This document shows, piece by piece, positions 10,339-21,700 of a stretch of DNA of 64,000 nucleotides. Each line of letters begins with the position of its first letter. Position 1 is the stretch's first letter. The stretch comes from Pseudevernia furfuracea (Eukaryota > Ascomycota > Lecanoromycetes > Lecanorales > Parmeliaceae), in contig JAIUPT010000034.1 in NCBI GenBank assembly GCA_022315425.1, positions 558,001 to 622,000 of the forward strand, given 5' to 3'. The position numbers were made by a program, and so were the translations under genes. The notes below the pieces were generated by a model. It was not told where the DNA came from. It ran no database searches and worked only from the letters and a program-made list of their open reading frames with translations.

Positions 10339-10534
10339 ATACGTCTAGATCTCGCAATTGACGAGTATAAACAAGCCTTCTTAGTCTATCATATGAGCTT
10401 CGAGTTCATAAAGAAAAAGCGCAAGTCTTCTACTAAATCAATTACAAAATAATATAATCTTATTTATATTATTTTCAAACGACGTATTATTAATAAGACT
10501 TAGTCTCGTCAAAAGACTCATAAAAGCGAACAAC
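10339..10534 (+). other. unassigned RIP-mutated fragment between two copia elements
   Basis: This 196-bp piece has no match to the copia copies. One plus-strand frame reads for about 45 codons with a basic run (K-K-K-R-K) before TAA, then TAG, at what look like former Gln codons. It is probably a coding relic of an older element or gene into which E1 or E2 inserted. Its identity is unknown. Confidence 0.4.
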
Positions 10535-10656
10535 TGTCAAAATTCGAGTCACGTGACATGGTCACGTAATGCGCTAAGGCGCATTCTCATAGTCGCTCTT
10601 TACTCTCGTAGTATTTTATAGTTAATAACTAAGTGTTCTACCACCTATTCTTGACA
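10535..10656 (+). repeat. copia E2 5' LTR
   Basis: This is a TG...CA 122-bp repeat, nearly identical to 24117-24238. One of the two CACGTG palindromes is changed to CACGTA. It is followed directly by the primer-binding site. Confidence 0.95.
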
Positions 10657-10675
10657 GGTTATAAGCTCGAACTTG
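10657..10675 (+). promoter_or_regulatory. primer-binding site, initiator-tRNA anticodon type
   Basis: The LTR is followed without gap by 'ggttataagctcgaac'. The same site in Ec (minus, just left of 33789) reads 'ggttatgagctcgggc'. It is complementary to the CAU anticodon arm of initiator tRNA-Met (GGGCTCATAACC), as in Drosophila copia, where a cleaved tRNA half primes cDNA synthesis, rather than to a tRNA 3' end. Confidence 0.75.
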
Positions 10676-11741
10676 TTCGACGACTGTTTCACTTATACTC
10701 TATGTCTATCAAAGTCACAGTGACCTCTAAGCATTACGAGTTCATCGCAATGAACGTCGCGATAGCTATGAGACTCTGTTTTTTAATCTTCTTGAGATAA
10801 ACATTGTTCTCTATAAAATGATCGTCTTTGAAATTCGAGAGGCTGAGAGTTCTATCGCAAATCGACCCTCGACATATCGAATCTAATCGAACGTCGAACG
10901 TCGAACTCGCCATACGATCGTGCGATCGAATTTCATTAAGGTCTCTGAAACATTGTCAGCTTCCCTGCGTGAGACACGCTAAACACGCTCAACGAGAACA
11001 TTTCTCTCGCGATGTATATCGCTTTAACGTTAATAAAGCGTTTACGTGAATCGAATCAATTATAACGACTCAAGAGACTGAACTTCAGCATCAAATCGTC
11101 TGATCACACTTCAAAGTTGATTAGTCATCAACAAATCTTTACTCAGAGCGCGTATACGTCTATTGAGGGTCAAAACAATAAGAATTTCTTATTAAGATAG
11201 ATCTTTCGATCTCACAAGTTCTTTAAAGAAGAGAGCTGAGACTCAGTCATCGACAAATCTTCACTCAGAGCGCGTATACGTCTATTAAGAGTCAAAACAA
11301 TAAGGATTTCTTGTTAAGATAGATCTTTCGACCTTACAAGTTCTCTGAAGAAGAGGGCTGAGACTCAGTCATCGAATTCTTTTCATCGCCATTCGACTTT
11401 ATTCTGTCGTCGAATATGACTTCATCTCACGACGGCAGTCATCGAAGCGACTATTTTGAATTCGAGTCTCTATCGAAGACTTAACATAAGAAGAACGTTA
11501 TTTCTCTTCGAAGATCTACACGTCTTTAACAATTATCTTCGATATAGTTTCAACGAAAATTAGATTAATTTAAATCTTTCTTATCTCTAAGTATCTTTTA
11601 TCTTAATAACATCGCTCGTATCTATCGAAGATTCAAGTATAAGCACTTTTTATTTCTTATATAAGAACTCGAAGATCAATAACAAAAGTTATTAGATATC
11701 GATAAGACTCTCGAGAACTCTGACGAAGATTAAAGCATCTA
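10676..11741 (+). other. copia E2 leader and start of gag region, with a 122-bp tandem duplication
   Basis: No convincing frame remains. A tandem pair with a 122-bp period (about 11124-11245 and 11246-11367) each contains 'gagcgcgtatacgtctatt'. Ec has the same pair inverted at about 33070-33330, so the duplication belongs to the family and is not a late event in this copy. The stretch ends at the gypsy insertion. Confidence 0.7.
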
Positions 11742-11941
11742 TGTTATGGCCAAGGGCATAGCCCTCATGCCGAAGCCTTCCGCAGAAGGATGGCTCTTGC
11801 CATGCCTTGCCGAAGGGGGAGAGGCTAGGCCATGCTGATACTAGCGTCTCCGATGTATTCCCTACAAAAGCAGCCTCGTAGCTAGAACATAAAGACAAGA
11901 CTTTACACACCCATAAATGATCATATGCCTTGAGCATTACA
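11742..11941 (+). repeat. gypsy 5' LTR
   Basis: TG...CA ends; it aligns with 18724-18942. It contains one copy of the 'gccttccgcagaagg' palindrome (about 11775-11790), which is doubled in the 3' LTR. Confidence 0.93.
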
Positions 11942-12594
11942 ATTGATAGCAACACCTTTGTTTCACCAGCTAGATCCATCATACAATAACTCTCTAGCAT
12001 CAGGGTTTCTCATCACCCATCAGCTTCTTGTCCTTGCTTGACGTTGTCTTTCGACCGTCTTAAGCATCAGCTCTGCTTTCGCTGCATTTTACTATATATC
12101 GTTCTGAAGCCTATTACAAGATTCAAGACCCTATCTGAAGTCTGTTACAACAAGGTCCTTGCTACAGTAACAATCAGACACCCTGACGTCTTCTAACAAC
12201 GCCCCTCACCTTAACGTCTCTATTACTCGAACAGTCTATCAAATCCACTCATTTGTCGAAGCAACCGACACACGACACTTATACGAGATATCACACGAAG
12301 TAGACCTTGCCCTCGAGTATATCACAGTCAATTATTCTCATTTCGAGTCATCATCTACTGCTGCTGCTGTTACATCTCGATCGTTTAAACGCTTCGTCTC
12401 TGCAGAGTTCTCTAACTTTTCGCCCAATTGAATCACCGATACTACTACTTTCAAGCGGTCGGTTCGTGCTTTCATCGATCGAACTCACAGTTATAGAAGC
12501 CTTTCGCAGATAATAGCCTATATTCGTTAACAAGACCCTTCATCTATCGAAACGACCCCTACCAGATCAAGATCACCAGTCGACGTACTAGTCA

Positions 12595-13650
12595 TGAATG
12601 AAGAGACAGTTCGAAGAATCGTGTCTGATGTTATTCAGATAGCTATGACACAAATAGCTGCTGCTGCTACTGCATTAGCTACTGAAGCTGAAAATTCGTC
12701 TGTTAATACTCCGCCTTCTACATCAACGTCATTCATTACTTCGAGATGAAATTCAAATAAGATTGAATTCTTCGACCCTTAGTATGATGACAAGACTATA
12801 CACAGCGATGTTATCTCAATTGAGCACGCTGGAAAGAACATCTTCTTTCGTGATGTTCACCTGTTCATTAAACGTGCTAAGCAATTCGTGCTTATCAAGA
12901 GTGATATCGTACGCGAGAATCTCTGACTAAGCCTCCGCGGTAGTGCTCTGTCTTGATGAATCAGTGAATTCTTCGACACTAAACGCCGCATTGTCAACTA
13001 TGACAATAATGTCGACGAGTGATCTAAGCTGCTTATAAAACGCTTCAAGCAGTCATCTTTCGTTGTCATGAAGTCCTTGCTGAAAGAGTCTTATATCTTG
13101 CGAAACGCTGTAGCTAAGCGTGAGCCCCGTGACTTTACTCAGCGTATGCTTCGAACAGTCAAGAATACTAATATTAACGATGTCGAGCCTCAGCTAGACA
13201 TAATCTATATCAACATCGACCTCAGTCTACGAATATATTTGCAGCGACCCACGAAGAGATCTATCATTAACACTTTTCTCTCTAATATCGATAATCGCAA
13301 GTACGAATAATAAGCCTTTGTCAGCAAGAGAGTGAACTCATATCGATCTAAAAGATCGTCATAACAGAATCGTTACAGCAATCAGATCAATGAACAACGT
13401 TCTTTTCAGTCTTAATATCAAAATCAAGATTAGTATTCTCAAGGTCAATATTCTCGTTAGTCTCTTAATGATATGCAGTATCGTTTAGTGAAAGAAAGCT
13501 ATCAAGATTCTCGATCTTATTATGAAAGCAATAACCCTTATAACGAAGATAATAGATCATTTCAATCAAGGTCATCTTATCAAACAAGGTCCTTGCTGAA
13601 TGCTTTATCTTTGAGCAATGTTAACACTCAGTATCAGTCTCAGCAGTCAT
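12595..13650 (+). pseudogene. gypsy gag
   Basis: This is the degenerate capsid gene; the frame begins about 12595 after a 650-bp leader with no recognisable product. Features typical of fungal gypsy Gag are visible: 'KIEFFDP', then 'LRGSALS' followed by two TGA codons where the family has W-W, then 'KLLIKRFKQ'. The long open piece at 13068-13310 covers the C-terminal half of the capsid. A Gln/Ser/Tyr-rich segment follows (13320-13650). TGA codons at Trp and TAG at Gln show the damage is C/G-to-T/A. Confidence 0.82.
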
Positions 13651-14036
13651 ATTAGTCACGACAACAGAGTCAGTCATCGTCTGGTGATAGGTCATTATTA
13701 CAGATCACGGACGGAAACGCAAATTAGTCTCCTGGTCAGAGAGTCTATACGAGTCTTTATCAAAGAAACGAAGAAGACAGAGACTTCAATCGAAATTCGT
13801 TCAAAAGGCTCTTCTCTACTACTACTAAAGTCTATTATGCGAATAAAGGTCAAGAAAATACGTCGTCGAACGATCAGAAGAATTATCAGCAGTACGAGAA
13901 TATCTTTTATTATAACACGTCTGCGAAAGACTTTCATGAAGCACCTGCAGAAGGCTTCAGCGAATAGTTTAATAAATTTCAGAAATATCAGAACGACACT
14001 ATCGAAGCTCACTTTATCGCACCTCGCAAATCAGCT

Positions 14037-14630
14037 ATGCTCACATGTCGAATTTGTAAGAATATCTTTGTCTTCAGCAACAAGCTTCATAGACATCTTA
14101 TTAAATATCTGAAGTCTTTAAAAAGCAGTCAAGCTACTCACGCTATTACGAAGCCTTTCGCAGGAATTACTACATTCTTATATCAAATCGTCGAATCAAC
14201 TATCAAGAATCGACCCACTTCAGAACGTGCCTTTCGAGGATTCCGCTTTGCCACCATAAAGGTGTCACTCACATATCAAGGCCGCCTCTACGAATTCTAC
14301 TTTGACACGAAATGTACGATGTCGCTAATCGACCGTGTCTTTCTGAATCAGCTTATTAAGGACGAAGACTTACATATTGATATCAAGAAAACGTCTTCAA
14401 TCAAGGTCCGAGGGCTAGGTATCAAAGAGCATAATGCCTGCGAGTATATCATTATTTTCATATATATACCCAGCTGTAATGATGAGAAGATAACATTGAT
14501 TCGCCGAGAAATTCATATTGTCGATGACCTTTCTGTCAAAGCACTCATCGAAATTGACATCATGAAGTCTGAGGTAATCATCCTCGACATCGCCAAGGAT
14601 ATGACTATCATTAAATCTTATAACATTTAG
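14037..14630 (+). pseudogene. gypsy zinc finger and aspartic protease
   Basis: This open frame of 197 codons begins with a C2H2-type finger (C-R-I-C, then a His after 12 residues; the last His reads Tyr). After a linker containing the in-frame palindrome-derived 'KPFAG' comes a retropepsin domain: 'YEFYFDTKCTMSLI', where the catalytic D-T-G is D-T-K, and 'VRGLGIKEH'. It ends at a TAG within the pol frame, and the same frame resumes at 14637. Protease activity is doubtful because of the Gly-to-Lys change. Confidence 0.85.
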
Positions 14631-14636
14631 ATCCCA

Positions 14637-15860
14637 ATGTCTATGATAGTCAAGGGTTTTAGAACTGATACTATGATCATCTTCAAGGCCCGCTATGCAG
14701 TATCGACTCACTCCTTCTTGATAGTGTCAATTCAACCCGTCGAGCTTTCTGCGAGACGAGATCTCATCTTCGAATCAGAGCAGTTAAATACTCTGACGCT
14801 TTTCGCAAGCATCGTCGATAACAGTCTCTTAAGTCTCATAATTCGTAACGACACTAACCTACCTGTCACACTTGTCAGACACACTCGCCTCAACAAAGTG
14901 CTTGAGTATAAGACTGAGAAATGCTTTCAGATTAATATGGAACACGCCACTCTGACAGAAAAGCCTTTCAAGAAAGTCAGATCAAAGTTCTTGATCAAGA
15001 AGATCTTTAAGAGACTAATGTGTGCTATCGCAGCCTTCAACGCTATCATTTTCATCAAGAAAACTGTTTATTTCACAGATGCTACTATCTATAAAGATAT
15101 AATAGCTATCGCGAACATTGCGAAGATTGTCGAAGCCTTTTCAAGTCTATAAAAGAACATCGACAATGTCATCAACGTATCAGAGAATCAATAAATGGAA
15201 ATTTCGCTTGTCGAGAACTGACAAGAGATCTATAAGATCGATCAAGTACGAGTTTATCTCGTTGATATAAAGGACAAGAAAGTCATTAATAAAGTCTTCG
15301 ACAAATTGCATAAACAATGTCGCATGAAATGAACTACAATCAGCACATTATTCTCTTTCCCTTGCTTCGTGATCTAAAGAGAGACTGTCGATGACCCAAA
15401 AGATCGAGTGATCATTGATATCAGAGCACTTAACAAGATCACTGTGTCGAATGCTTATCCTATGTTAATGCAGTCAGAAATTCTTGCATTGCTACGAAAT
15501 GTCACTCATATTTCGACTGTCGATATCGTCGTATTCTTCTATCAGTGATAAATACAACGACAGCATCGATATCGTCTAAGCGTCTCTTCACATCGTGATC
15601 AAGAGATATTTAATGTATCAGTGATGAGCTATCGCAACTCCTCTACTTACGTTCAAAGGATAATTAATAGAATCCTTCGATCATTTCGGCATTTCTATAA
15701 GATCTATGTCGATGACATAGTGATCTTCTTCACGTCGTTAGAGAAGCACCTTAAACATCTCAACCTCGTCTTTTAAGCATTGTCTGACATGAATATTCAC
15801 TTGACACCTGCAAAAGCCTTTCTCGAATACCCCTCAGTATAGCTGCTAGGCCAACATGTC
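14637..15860 (+). pseudogene. gypsy pol, linker and reverse transcriptase
   Basis: The first 515 bp form an open linker frame. The RT begins about 15170; 'PKDRVIIDIRALNKITVSNAYPM' is the classic gypsy fingers motif, 'STVDIVVFFYQ' the first catalytic block, and 'FYKIYVDDIVIF' the active-site YVDD (15705-15716), which is intact. Stops at about 15548, 15773 and 15839 interrupt it. Confidence 0.9.
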
Positions 15861-15866
15861 GATGCC

Positions 15867-16811
15867 TTGGGCCTAGCTACGTCGGAAGATAAGCTTACAG
15901 CCATTCGCAACCTCGAGTTCTCACGTACCTTAGCAGCCCTTGAGCGCTATCTCGGGATGACAGGCTATCTCAAGCAGTATATGCCTTATTACTTCGCTAT
16001 CGTCAAGCCTCTGCAAGAGCGAAAAACGCTTCTAAACCGCAACTGTAGAAGCACTACGAGGAGTGCTCGCAAGTCTGAGGCCGACAGAGCATATCTACAA
16101 ACGTCAACGCCAAAAGAACTCAATGTCTATTATCAGCTTCAAGGAATTTTCGACTCTGTCACAATGCTACATCATTATGATTTCAACAGACAGCTATATA
16201 TGAACCTTGATGCTAGCAAGGAATTTGACTTCGGAGCTCACGTCTATTATATCAAGGATAATGACCCCTTGCTGCGGAAAATCAACGATGACCCCTCGTC
16301 GCGGAAGTCTTCAGCAGCAGACGCTCTCAAGCAAAAGTTCTTATAATCAATTCTCTTTCTCAGTAGACAACTTACGCCAGCAGAAATTCGATATTGATCA
16401 ACTGAGTTAAAAATAACTGACATAGTATGAGTAGTCAAGAAGATTCGTCACTTGATTAAAGCTGTCATAGCTTCAAGGGTCATTATTGTCTACACAGACC
16501 ACTTCGTCGCTATCGACATCGTACGTCAAAGCAGCATAAATATTACATCCATCGAGAAGCTCAACCTACGTCTGATACGTGCTTTCGAGTACTTACAGCG
16601 CTTTCGCATTGAGTTGAGACACAAGCCTGACAAGACTAATATCGTGTCAGACGTCTTGTCACGATTGACAAGCAGAGCAGTCTCAGTCTCAGATCGATCT
16701 GAGAAAGACTTCATTCTAAACGTCGTCGACTCGTTTTCTATTAGTGTAATCTCTATCAGTGAAGCCTTTCGCAATCGAGTAGCAAAAGACTATCAGAATA
16801 AGTCAAGGTGA
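15867..16811 (+). pseudogene. gypsy RT connection and RNase H
   Basis: The block starts with the RT thumb/connection segment ('RYLGMTGYLKQYMPYY', 'VKPLQERKTLL'). The RNase H domain follows ('YMNLDASKEFDFGAHVYYIKD', later 'VIIVYTDHFVAIDIV' and 'LRHKPDKTNIVSDVLSRL'). Two short breaks occur near 16345 and 16410. An in-frame copy of the 'aagcctttcgca' motif encodes 'EAFRN' at 16761. Confidence 0.88.
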
Positions 16812-17714
16812 ATCAGAATCATTATCACTGTTAAGACAAACGCAGAGCTAGGGGAGAATGCTGCTAGACTGTTATACAAGCTCATCAATGACTTACTCTA
16901 CTACAATAATATCGATATTAAAATGCGACTGTGCGTGTCAACAAGGGTCTTGAAGTATAAGATCTTCAAGCTAACTCATAATGAGATAGAATATTCAGAC
17001 TACGCTCGTATTTATGAGAAGTTGACGAGTGGTATTTATATCTTCAACATGTCTATCAAATTATATGAATATCTTCGTCACTGTTCTCACTGTCAATTGC
17101 ATTAGACTTTTCGACATTCGTCTTATGACTCGCTGCAGTTAATATACACTTCGTCGCGCCCATTTCATACAATTACGATCGACTTCATCCTAACCTTGTC
17201 AAAGACTTCTTCTGACCACGACAACATCATATCGATAACCGAGAAAGTCAGCAAGGCCATCACTCTAATTTCAGATACTTCAACTTGAAACGACACTCAA
17301 TGGACCTATCACTTGCTAACCAGACTTCTGCTACTTAACTGGGGTCTGCCGCAAGTCATTATTTTCGACCGAGATCGCAAATTCGTCGAACAGCTATAAC
17401 AACAAATTCTGAAGCTACTTAACGTCGATTTGCTCTATTTCACCGCCTGACACTCTCAGACTGACGGGCAGTTCGAGAAGTCTAATGAGATTGTGAAAAT
17501 TGCCTTACGCTATTTCATCCTCATAGTGCCTCACGACCTATGGCCAGCGATGTTATCGCAACTAACTGCTATTCTCAACAACTTTACAAAGTACAGCTCA
17601 ACGCATCTGACATCTACAGAAGTTCTTTATGAGTTCAAAATCAAAGAATCATTGAACTTGCTGAGCATCGAAGATCTCGATCTTAACGATCTTATCGAGA
17701 CAACTAATCTATAA
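16812..17714 (+). pseudogene. gypsy integrase
   Basis: The zinc-binding N-terminal segment is seen as 'LTHNEIE...LYEYLRHCSHCQLH' (HHCC type). The catalytic core follows with 'TIDFILTLSK', 'IIFDRDRKFVEQL' and 'HSQTDGQFEKSNE', giving the D, D and E positions. Stops stand near 16809, 17104, 17398 and 17712. The core positions are all visible, but the reading frame is not continuous. Confidence 0.88.
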
Positions 17715-17756
17715 CAAGCTTTCAACCCTACTCCTCAAGAAGCTTCAGCACCTGTC

Positions 17757-18375
17757 GTGATATCAGCTTCAGAGCAGCGCGCTATAGCAGTACAAGTGCC
17801 CGTTGTCATATCATCAAAGCCTTTCGCATCAGTCGTGTCGCAGCCTTCTACAGCTGATACCTTTTCGACTCGTTATTCTGAGACTACTCTTAATGCCTCT
17901 TACCGCCCTAAGCATATCGATGCTCACGATACATTAACCTTCGCCTTAGTACGAATAAAGAAATACTACGATGCCAAGCACATATTAATATTCTTCAGAA
18001 TTAACGAACACGTGCATCTGCGTCTCCACAGAGGCTATCAAATGGCCGAAGTACAGTCGCGAAAACTTGATCAGCAATTCGCTGAACCATTCGAAGTGAT
18101 TAAGCGAATCGAACGCCTTGCTTATCGTCTGAAGCTGCCTACTACAATGAAGATCCACAACGTCGTGTTAGTTATACATCTCAAATCAGCTACCGCACCT
18201 GCCTCAGATCCGTATAAACGTTAGCTCACCGTGTCATCTGCTGTCGTTGTGGACAACGAGAATAAGTATAAGATTGAGCGTCTAGTGAGGAAACGACAAC
18301 GTCGTTACGATCGTGTCAAATAGGTAACTACTTAATACTTGATTCGGTGAAAGAAATGTGATTCTCAGGAAGATG
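17757..18375 (+). pseudogene. gypsy integrase C-terminal part and chromodomain
   Basis: The open frame 17757-18224 carries the GPF/Y-like segment ('RKLDQQFAEPFEVIKRI', 'YRLKLPTTMKIHNVVLVIHLK'). After a TAG the frame continues with 'YKIERLVRKRQRRY' and 'YLIR', stop, 'KKCDSQEDE', the shape of a chromodomain in which Trp codons became stops. This places the element among chromoviruses, which use the domain to target chromatin. Confidence 0.82.
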
Positions 18376-18723
18376 AATGACTCTCCGTCAAATAGCTTGC
18401 AAATGCGCTCGAAGTAATCAGAGAGTTCGAGAATACAAACGAAGCTGTCTCTATCTTAATCATAGCCTTCGTCTATTATGTTATCAAACCCTATACAATC
18501 TCAGCATAACGCCAGAGCACCTATCTGTCAAAGGGTTCAATAGCAACATCACTCTACAACAGTATTACATTACATTAATACCTTGTCGACCAGACAGAAT
18601 TAATAAGCAATCGTATACATCGTTTGCTGTGAAGGAACTCTCAAGGCTTATTGCATATATGTGTAATTCACGTGTATGTTATCATTGTCATCGGGACGAC
18701 GACTTTGTTTCTTTGGCGGCAAC
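18376..18723 (+). other. gypsy 3' non-coding region
   Basis: No recognisable product. Short open frames here show no family features. No clear polypurine tract is visible before the LTR at 18724. Confidence 0.6.
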
Positions 18724-18942
18724 TGTTATGGCCATAGTCAAGGGCATAGCCCTTCTGTCAAAGCCTTCCGCGGAAGCCTTTCGCAGAAGAATAACTCTTG
18801 TCATGCCTTGTCGAAGGAGGAGAGACTAGGTTATGCTGATACTAGCGTCTTCGATGTATTCCCTACAAAAGCAGTCTCGTAGTTAGAACATAAAGACAAG
18901 ACTTTATTCACCCATAAATGATCATATGCCTTGAGCATTACA
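18724..18942 (+). repeat. gypsy 3' LTR
   Basis: 219 bp, TG...CA. It is 19 bp longer than the 5' LTR, largely because the palindromic unit is doubled at 18761-18790 ('aagccttccgcgg' followed by 'aagcctttcgcag'). It is followed by the ATCTA target duplication. Confidence 0.93.
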
Positions 18943-18947
18943 ATCTA

Positions 18948-20220
18948 TTTTATTCTCACTGCTTTCGCGAACGTTAATAGTGTCGACTTTCAATTCGAAG
19001 TCAGCGAAGATATTCTTAGTGTCTTAAGTAACACTGAGTTATTCGATCTTCGTGTCAAAAGTTCTCTGAATCTCACTTCTTCGACTTCGACTTCTTCGAC
19101 TTTAAGATCTTCGTTCTCTATCGTCTCAGTTATCTCTCAAGCTAAGTCTTTCGTTTGAATATTATCGTCGTTATTATTTACATCGTACGTGTCGCTCTTA
19201 GAAACCTTCTTAATAATTCTCAACATCTATAATCGACGAAGAATCAAGCGCATAAGACGTCGTAAGAAACATATTAGCTCTAATAGTTTTAACGACTGAC
19301 CCTCTCGAAGAGAGAAGCGCTTTTCCTTTAAACTTTATTGTTATTTTGAAGTTCAATCTGAAATATCGTCGATGAAAGCAGAATATCAACAATTGATTAA
19401 TACTTAATAATCTTGTTCTCTTTAATGCGATTATTAGTTATAGAGTCTATATCGCTATCTTTCATCGTCTCGAGAATAACGATCGCGAACTCGTCGAAGT
19501 CGAATTCGACGATAAAGACTCTCAGATTATACTCGATGTTTTAATTAAGAACTATTAGTCTAAGAGCACGAGTCTCTATAAAAAACTAATACGTCGAATA
19601 TTCGATCTCACTCTTGAAGAAGAGAGAGTTCGTTAATATAAAAAGAACTTTCGTAAGATTATCTTCGACATTATCAGCCTTCATAAATCCCTCGTTATTT
19701 CGAAGTCTCTGCGAATTCTAATTTTTCTTATAAAACTTGACGACTCTTACGACATGTTCGAGTCAAGTTACACTTAAAATCATAATTTCTTTGAGAATAA
19801 GTTCGTCAAGTTTCAAGAGATTGTCGTGATCGTCGTGAATGAAGAAGTTAAAATCTTCTTCTTTAAAGAAGAACTGATTATATATGTCGCTCGTAACGAT
19901 AAGAGCAAAGACAAACAAGCTACTTTTAACAATCTCGACGACTTTGACATTAATCGTGAGATCTGTTCTTCGTGTAAGATAGCTAATCGCAAATTCAGAT
20001 ATTTCTTTGTTAAATGCTGAATCAAGTTTTCTTATCTTAAGTCTGAGAAATTCATAACGAAAGAGAAAAAGAAGAAGAAGATAAAGATCTTCGACTTCGA
20101 GAATAAACTCTCAAGCAATAAGCGCAAGCGCATCGAAGAGACGTCTTTTAATGTCTCTGCTTCAGAAAAGAACGATTATCTCAATATCAATTATATCTTT
20201 CTAAAGAAACTGAACTTCAT
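18948..20220 (+). pseudogene. copia E2 gag remainder
   Basis: The copia sequence resumes after the gypsy. It aligns with 1-1050 of E1 and with Ec inverted. The CxxC zinc-knuckle-like motif is at about 19965-20020, followed by the Lys-rich tail. Frames are short and broken. Confidence 0.75.
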
Positions 20221-20221
20221 T

Positions 20222-20704
20222 ATACACTATTCGAATATCAACTCGAACGACTTTAATATTCTCGATGCGGCTGATGATCAAGTCATTAATTTAATCGTCA
20301 CGAAAGCTCTCGAACATAGTCTCATAACTGCGAATTTCGTAAATCTCCTTATTCGAGTCGTCGTAGATTCAGACTGCTCTCGTTATTCTTTCGCGAATCG
20401 TTCGATATTTATTATCTACGAAAAGATCTATTCTCGATCGATCAAGGGCATCGAGGAAAGCGAAGTGCAGTCTTAAGACTGTGATATTATTAATCTCGAC
20501 TGTGTGATTAGAGAAGAGTGTGTGATAGTCACTCTGCGAAATGTCTTATATGTGCTCGATATGAGCGTTAACCTTCTCTCGATCGATAAACTTCTAAACT
20601 TCGATATCGCTGTCTTCTTTTATAAGATAGAGTGCACTCTTATCAAGAACGATCTAAAGCTTATCGATACTCGCAATCGTGATCTCTTCTTTTTGAATCT
20701 CTGA
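20222..20704 (+). pseudogene. copia E2 protease segment
   Basis: Same block as 1053-1535 in E1. The start codon of that frame reads ATA here, and TAA at about 20475 breaks it. 'RNVLYVLDMSVNLLSIDKLL' is intact. Confidence 0.82.
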
Positions 20705-20785
20705 TAGAGTCGAAATAGTGCTCTAATCGTCTATAGTGTGCTCTCGAATCTTATTTATTAACTCTGACATGCTCGCATAGATTAT

Positions 20786-21700
20786 TTGAATCAGAACAAT
20801 CTAAACAAGCTCTCAAATATGATCGTTAAGATGAACTTCATTAAGAACATTGCGAAGAAGTATATCTGCGAATGTTATATCATGAAACGTCAAAAGACTA
20901 TTTCTTATAATAGTCTCACAGAGTCAGAAACGCAGTCTAACGAATTTGTTTATAGTGATCTCGTAAAGTCTCTATTCTCTATTGAATTTAATAACTATAG
21001 ATACTTTATAACATTTAAGAATAATTTTATCTTCTACTCTAAAGTATACTATATTCGTTATAAGAGTGAAACGTTTATTATATTCTTACGTTTTAAAGTC
21101 TTTCTAGAGTCACGAGACTATAAGATCTATCGTATTCGCCTCGACAATAAAAGAGAGTATATGTTTAAGATCTTCTTGAATTATCTTCTTTAGTGCGAAA
21201 TCAGATAGAAGCTCACTATATCTGAAAACCTCGAAATGAACGAGGCGATCGAACGTTTTAAATAGATCTTGCTGTATAAGATACATTTTATACTATTAAG
21301 TTCTCAGCTCAACAAGTCTTTTTAATCTGAAATCGTGATCATCATCAATTATTTAATGTTGCGATCCCTCAACGTTCGAATTATTGTAACGTTATTTGAG
21401 ACTTTTTATTATCGAAAGCTCATTTTATCTTATCTGCGAACGATTGATTTCATCGTTTATACGTTAAAGCGTATTCAAAAGAAACTCATAAATAAAAGCG
21501 AAAAGTGTGTTCTTCTGAGATATGAAGAGAAGTTCATTTTTCGTCTATATAATCTCATCAAGAAGAAGATTATTCGAGTTAATAATATTTACTTCGTTGA
21601 GAAGCGTTTCTTGATTGTGAATCTCGAAGAAAAAACGAACGCTTATAAGTTCTCGATTAAGCGATAACGTCTTTATATATTAATATTCGCTATAGAGAAG
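20786..21700 (+). pseudogene. copia E2 integrase
   Basis: 'NQNNLNKLSN', 'YFITFKNNF', 'IRLDNKREY' and the C-terminal 'KSEKCVLLRYEEKFIFRLYN' and 'NNIYFVEKRFLI' follow the integrase order. The block 20786-21193 is open and closer to the family sequence around the third catalytic region than E1; later stops at about 21191 and 21207 break it. Confidence 0.83.

Larger units (their letters stand above)
11742..18942 (+). mobile_element. Ty3/gypsy chromovirus inserted in copia E2
   Basis: This 7.2-kb LTR element has LTRs of 200 bp (11742-11941) and 219 bp (18724-18942) and a perfect 5-bp target duplication ATCTA (11737-11741 and 18943-18947). The order gag, zinc finger, protease, RT, RNase H, integrase, chromodomain is that of fungal chromoviruses. 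The empty site survives in Ec at 32704-32708 (reverse complement ACCTA). It is less mutated than the copia copies, with frames of 150-200 codons left open, so it arrived later, but Trp and Gln codons have been changed to stops throughout. Confidence 0.95.

Noticed and set aside
13618..14112. Long plus and minus frames in the gypsy gag-protease linker
   Set aside because: Ser/Arg-rich compositional frames overlapping the true gag-pol frame; no domain features.
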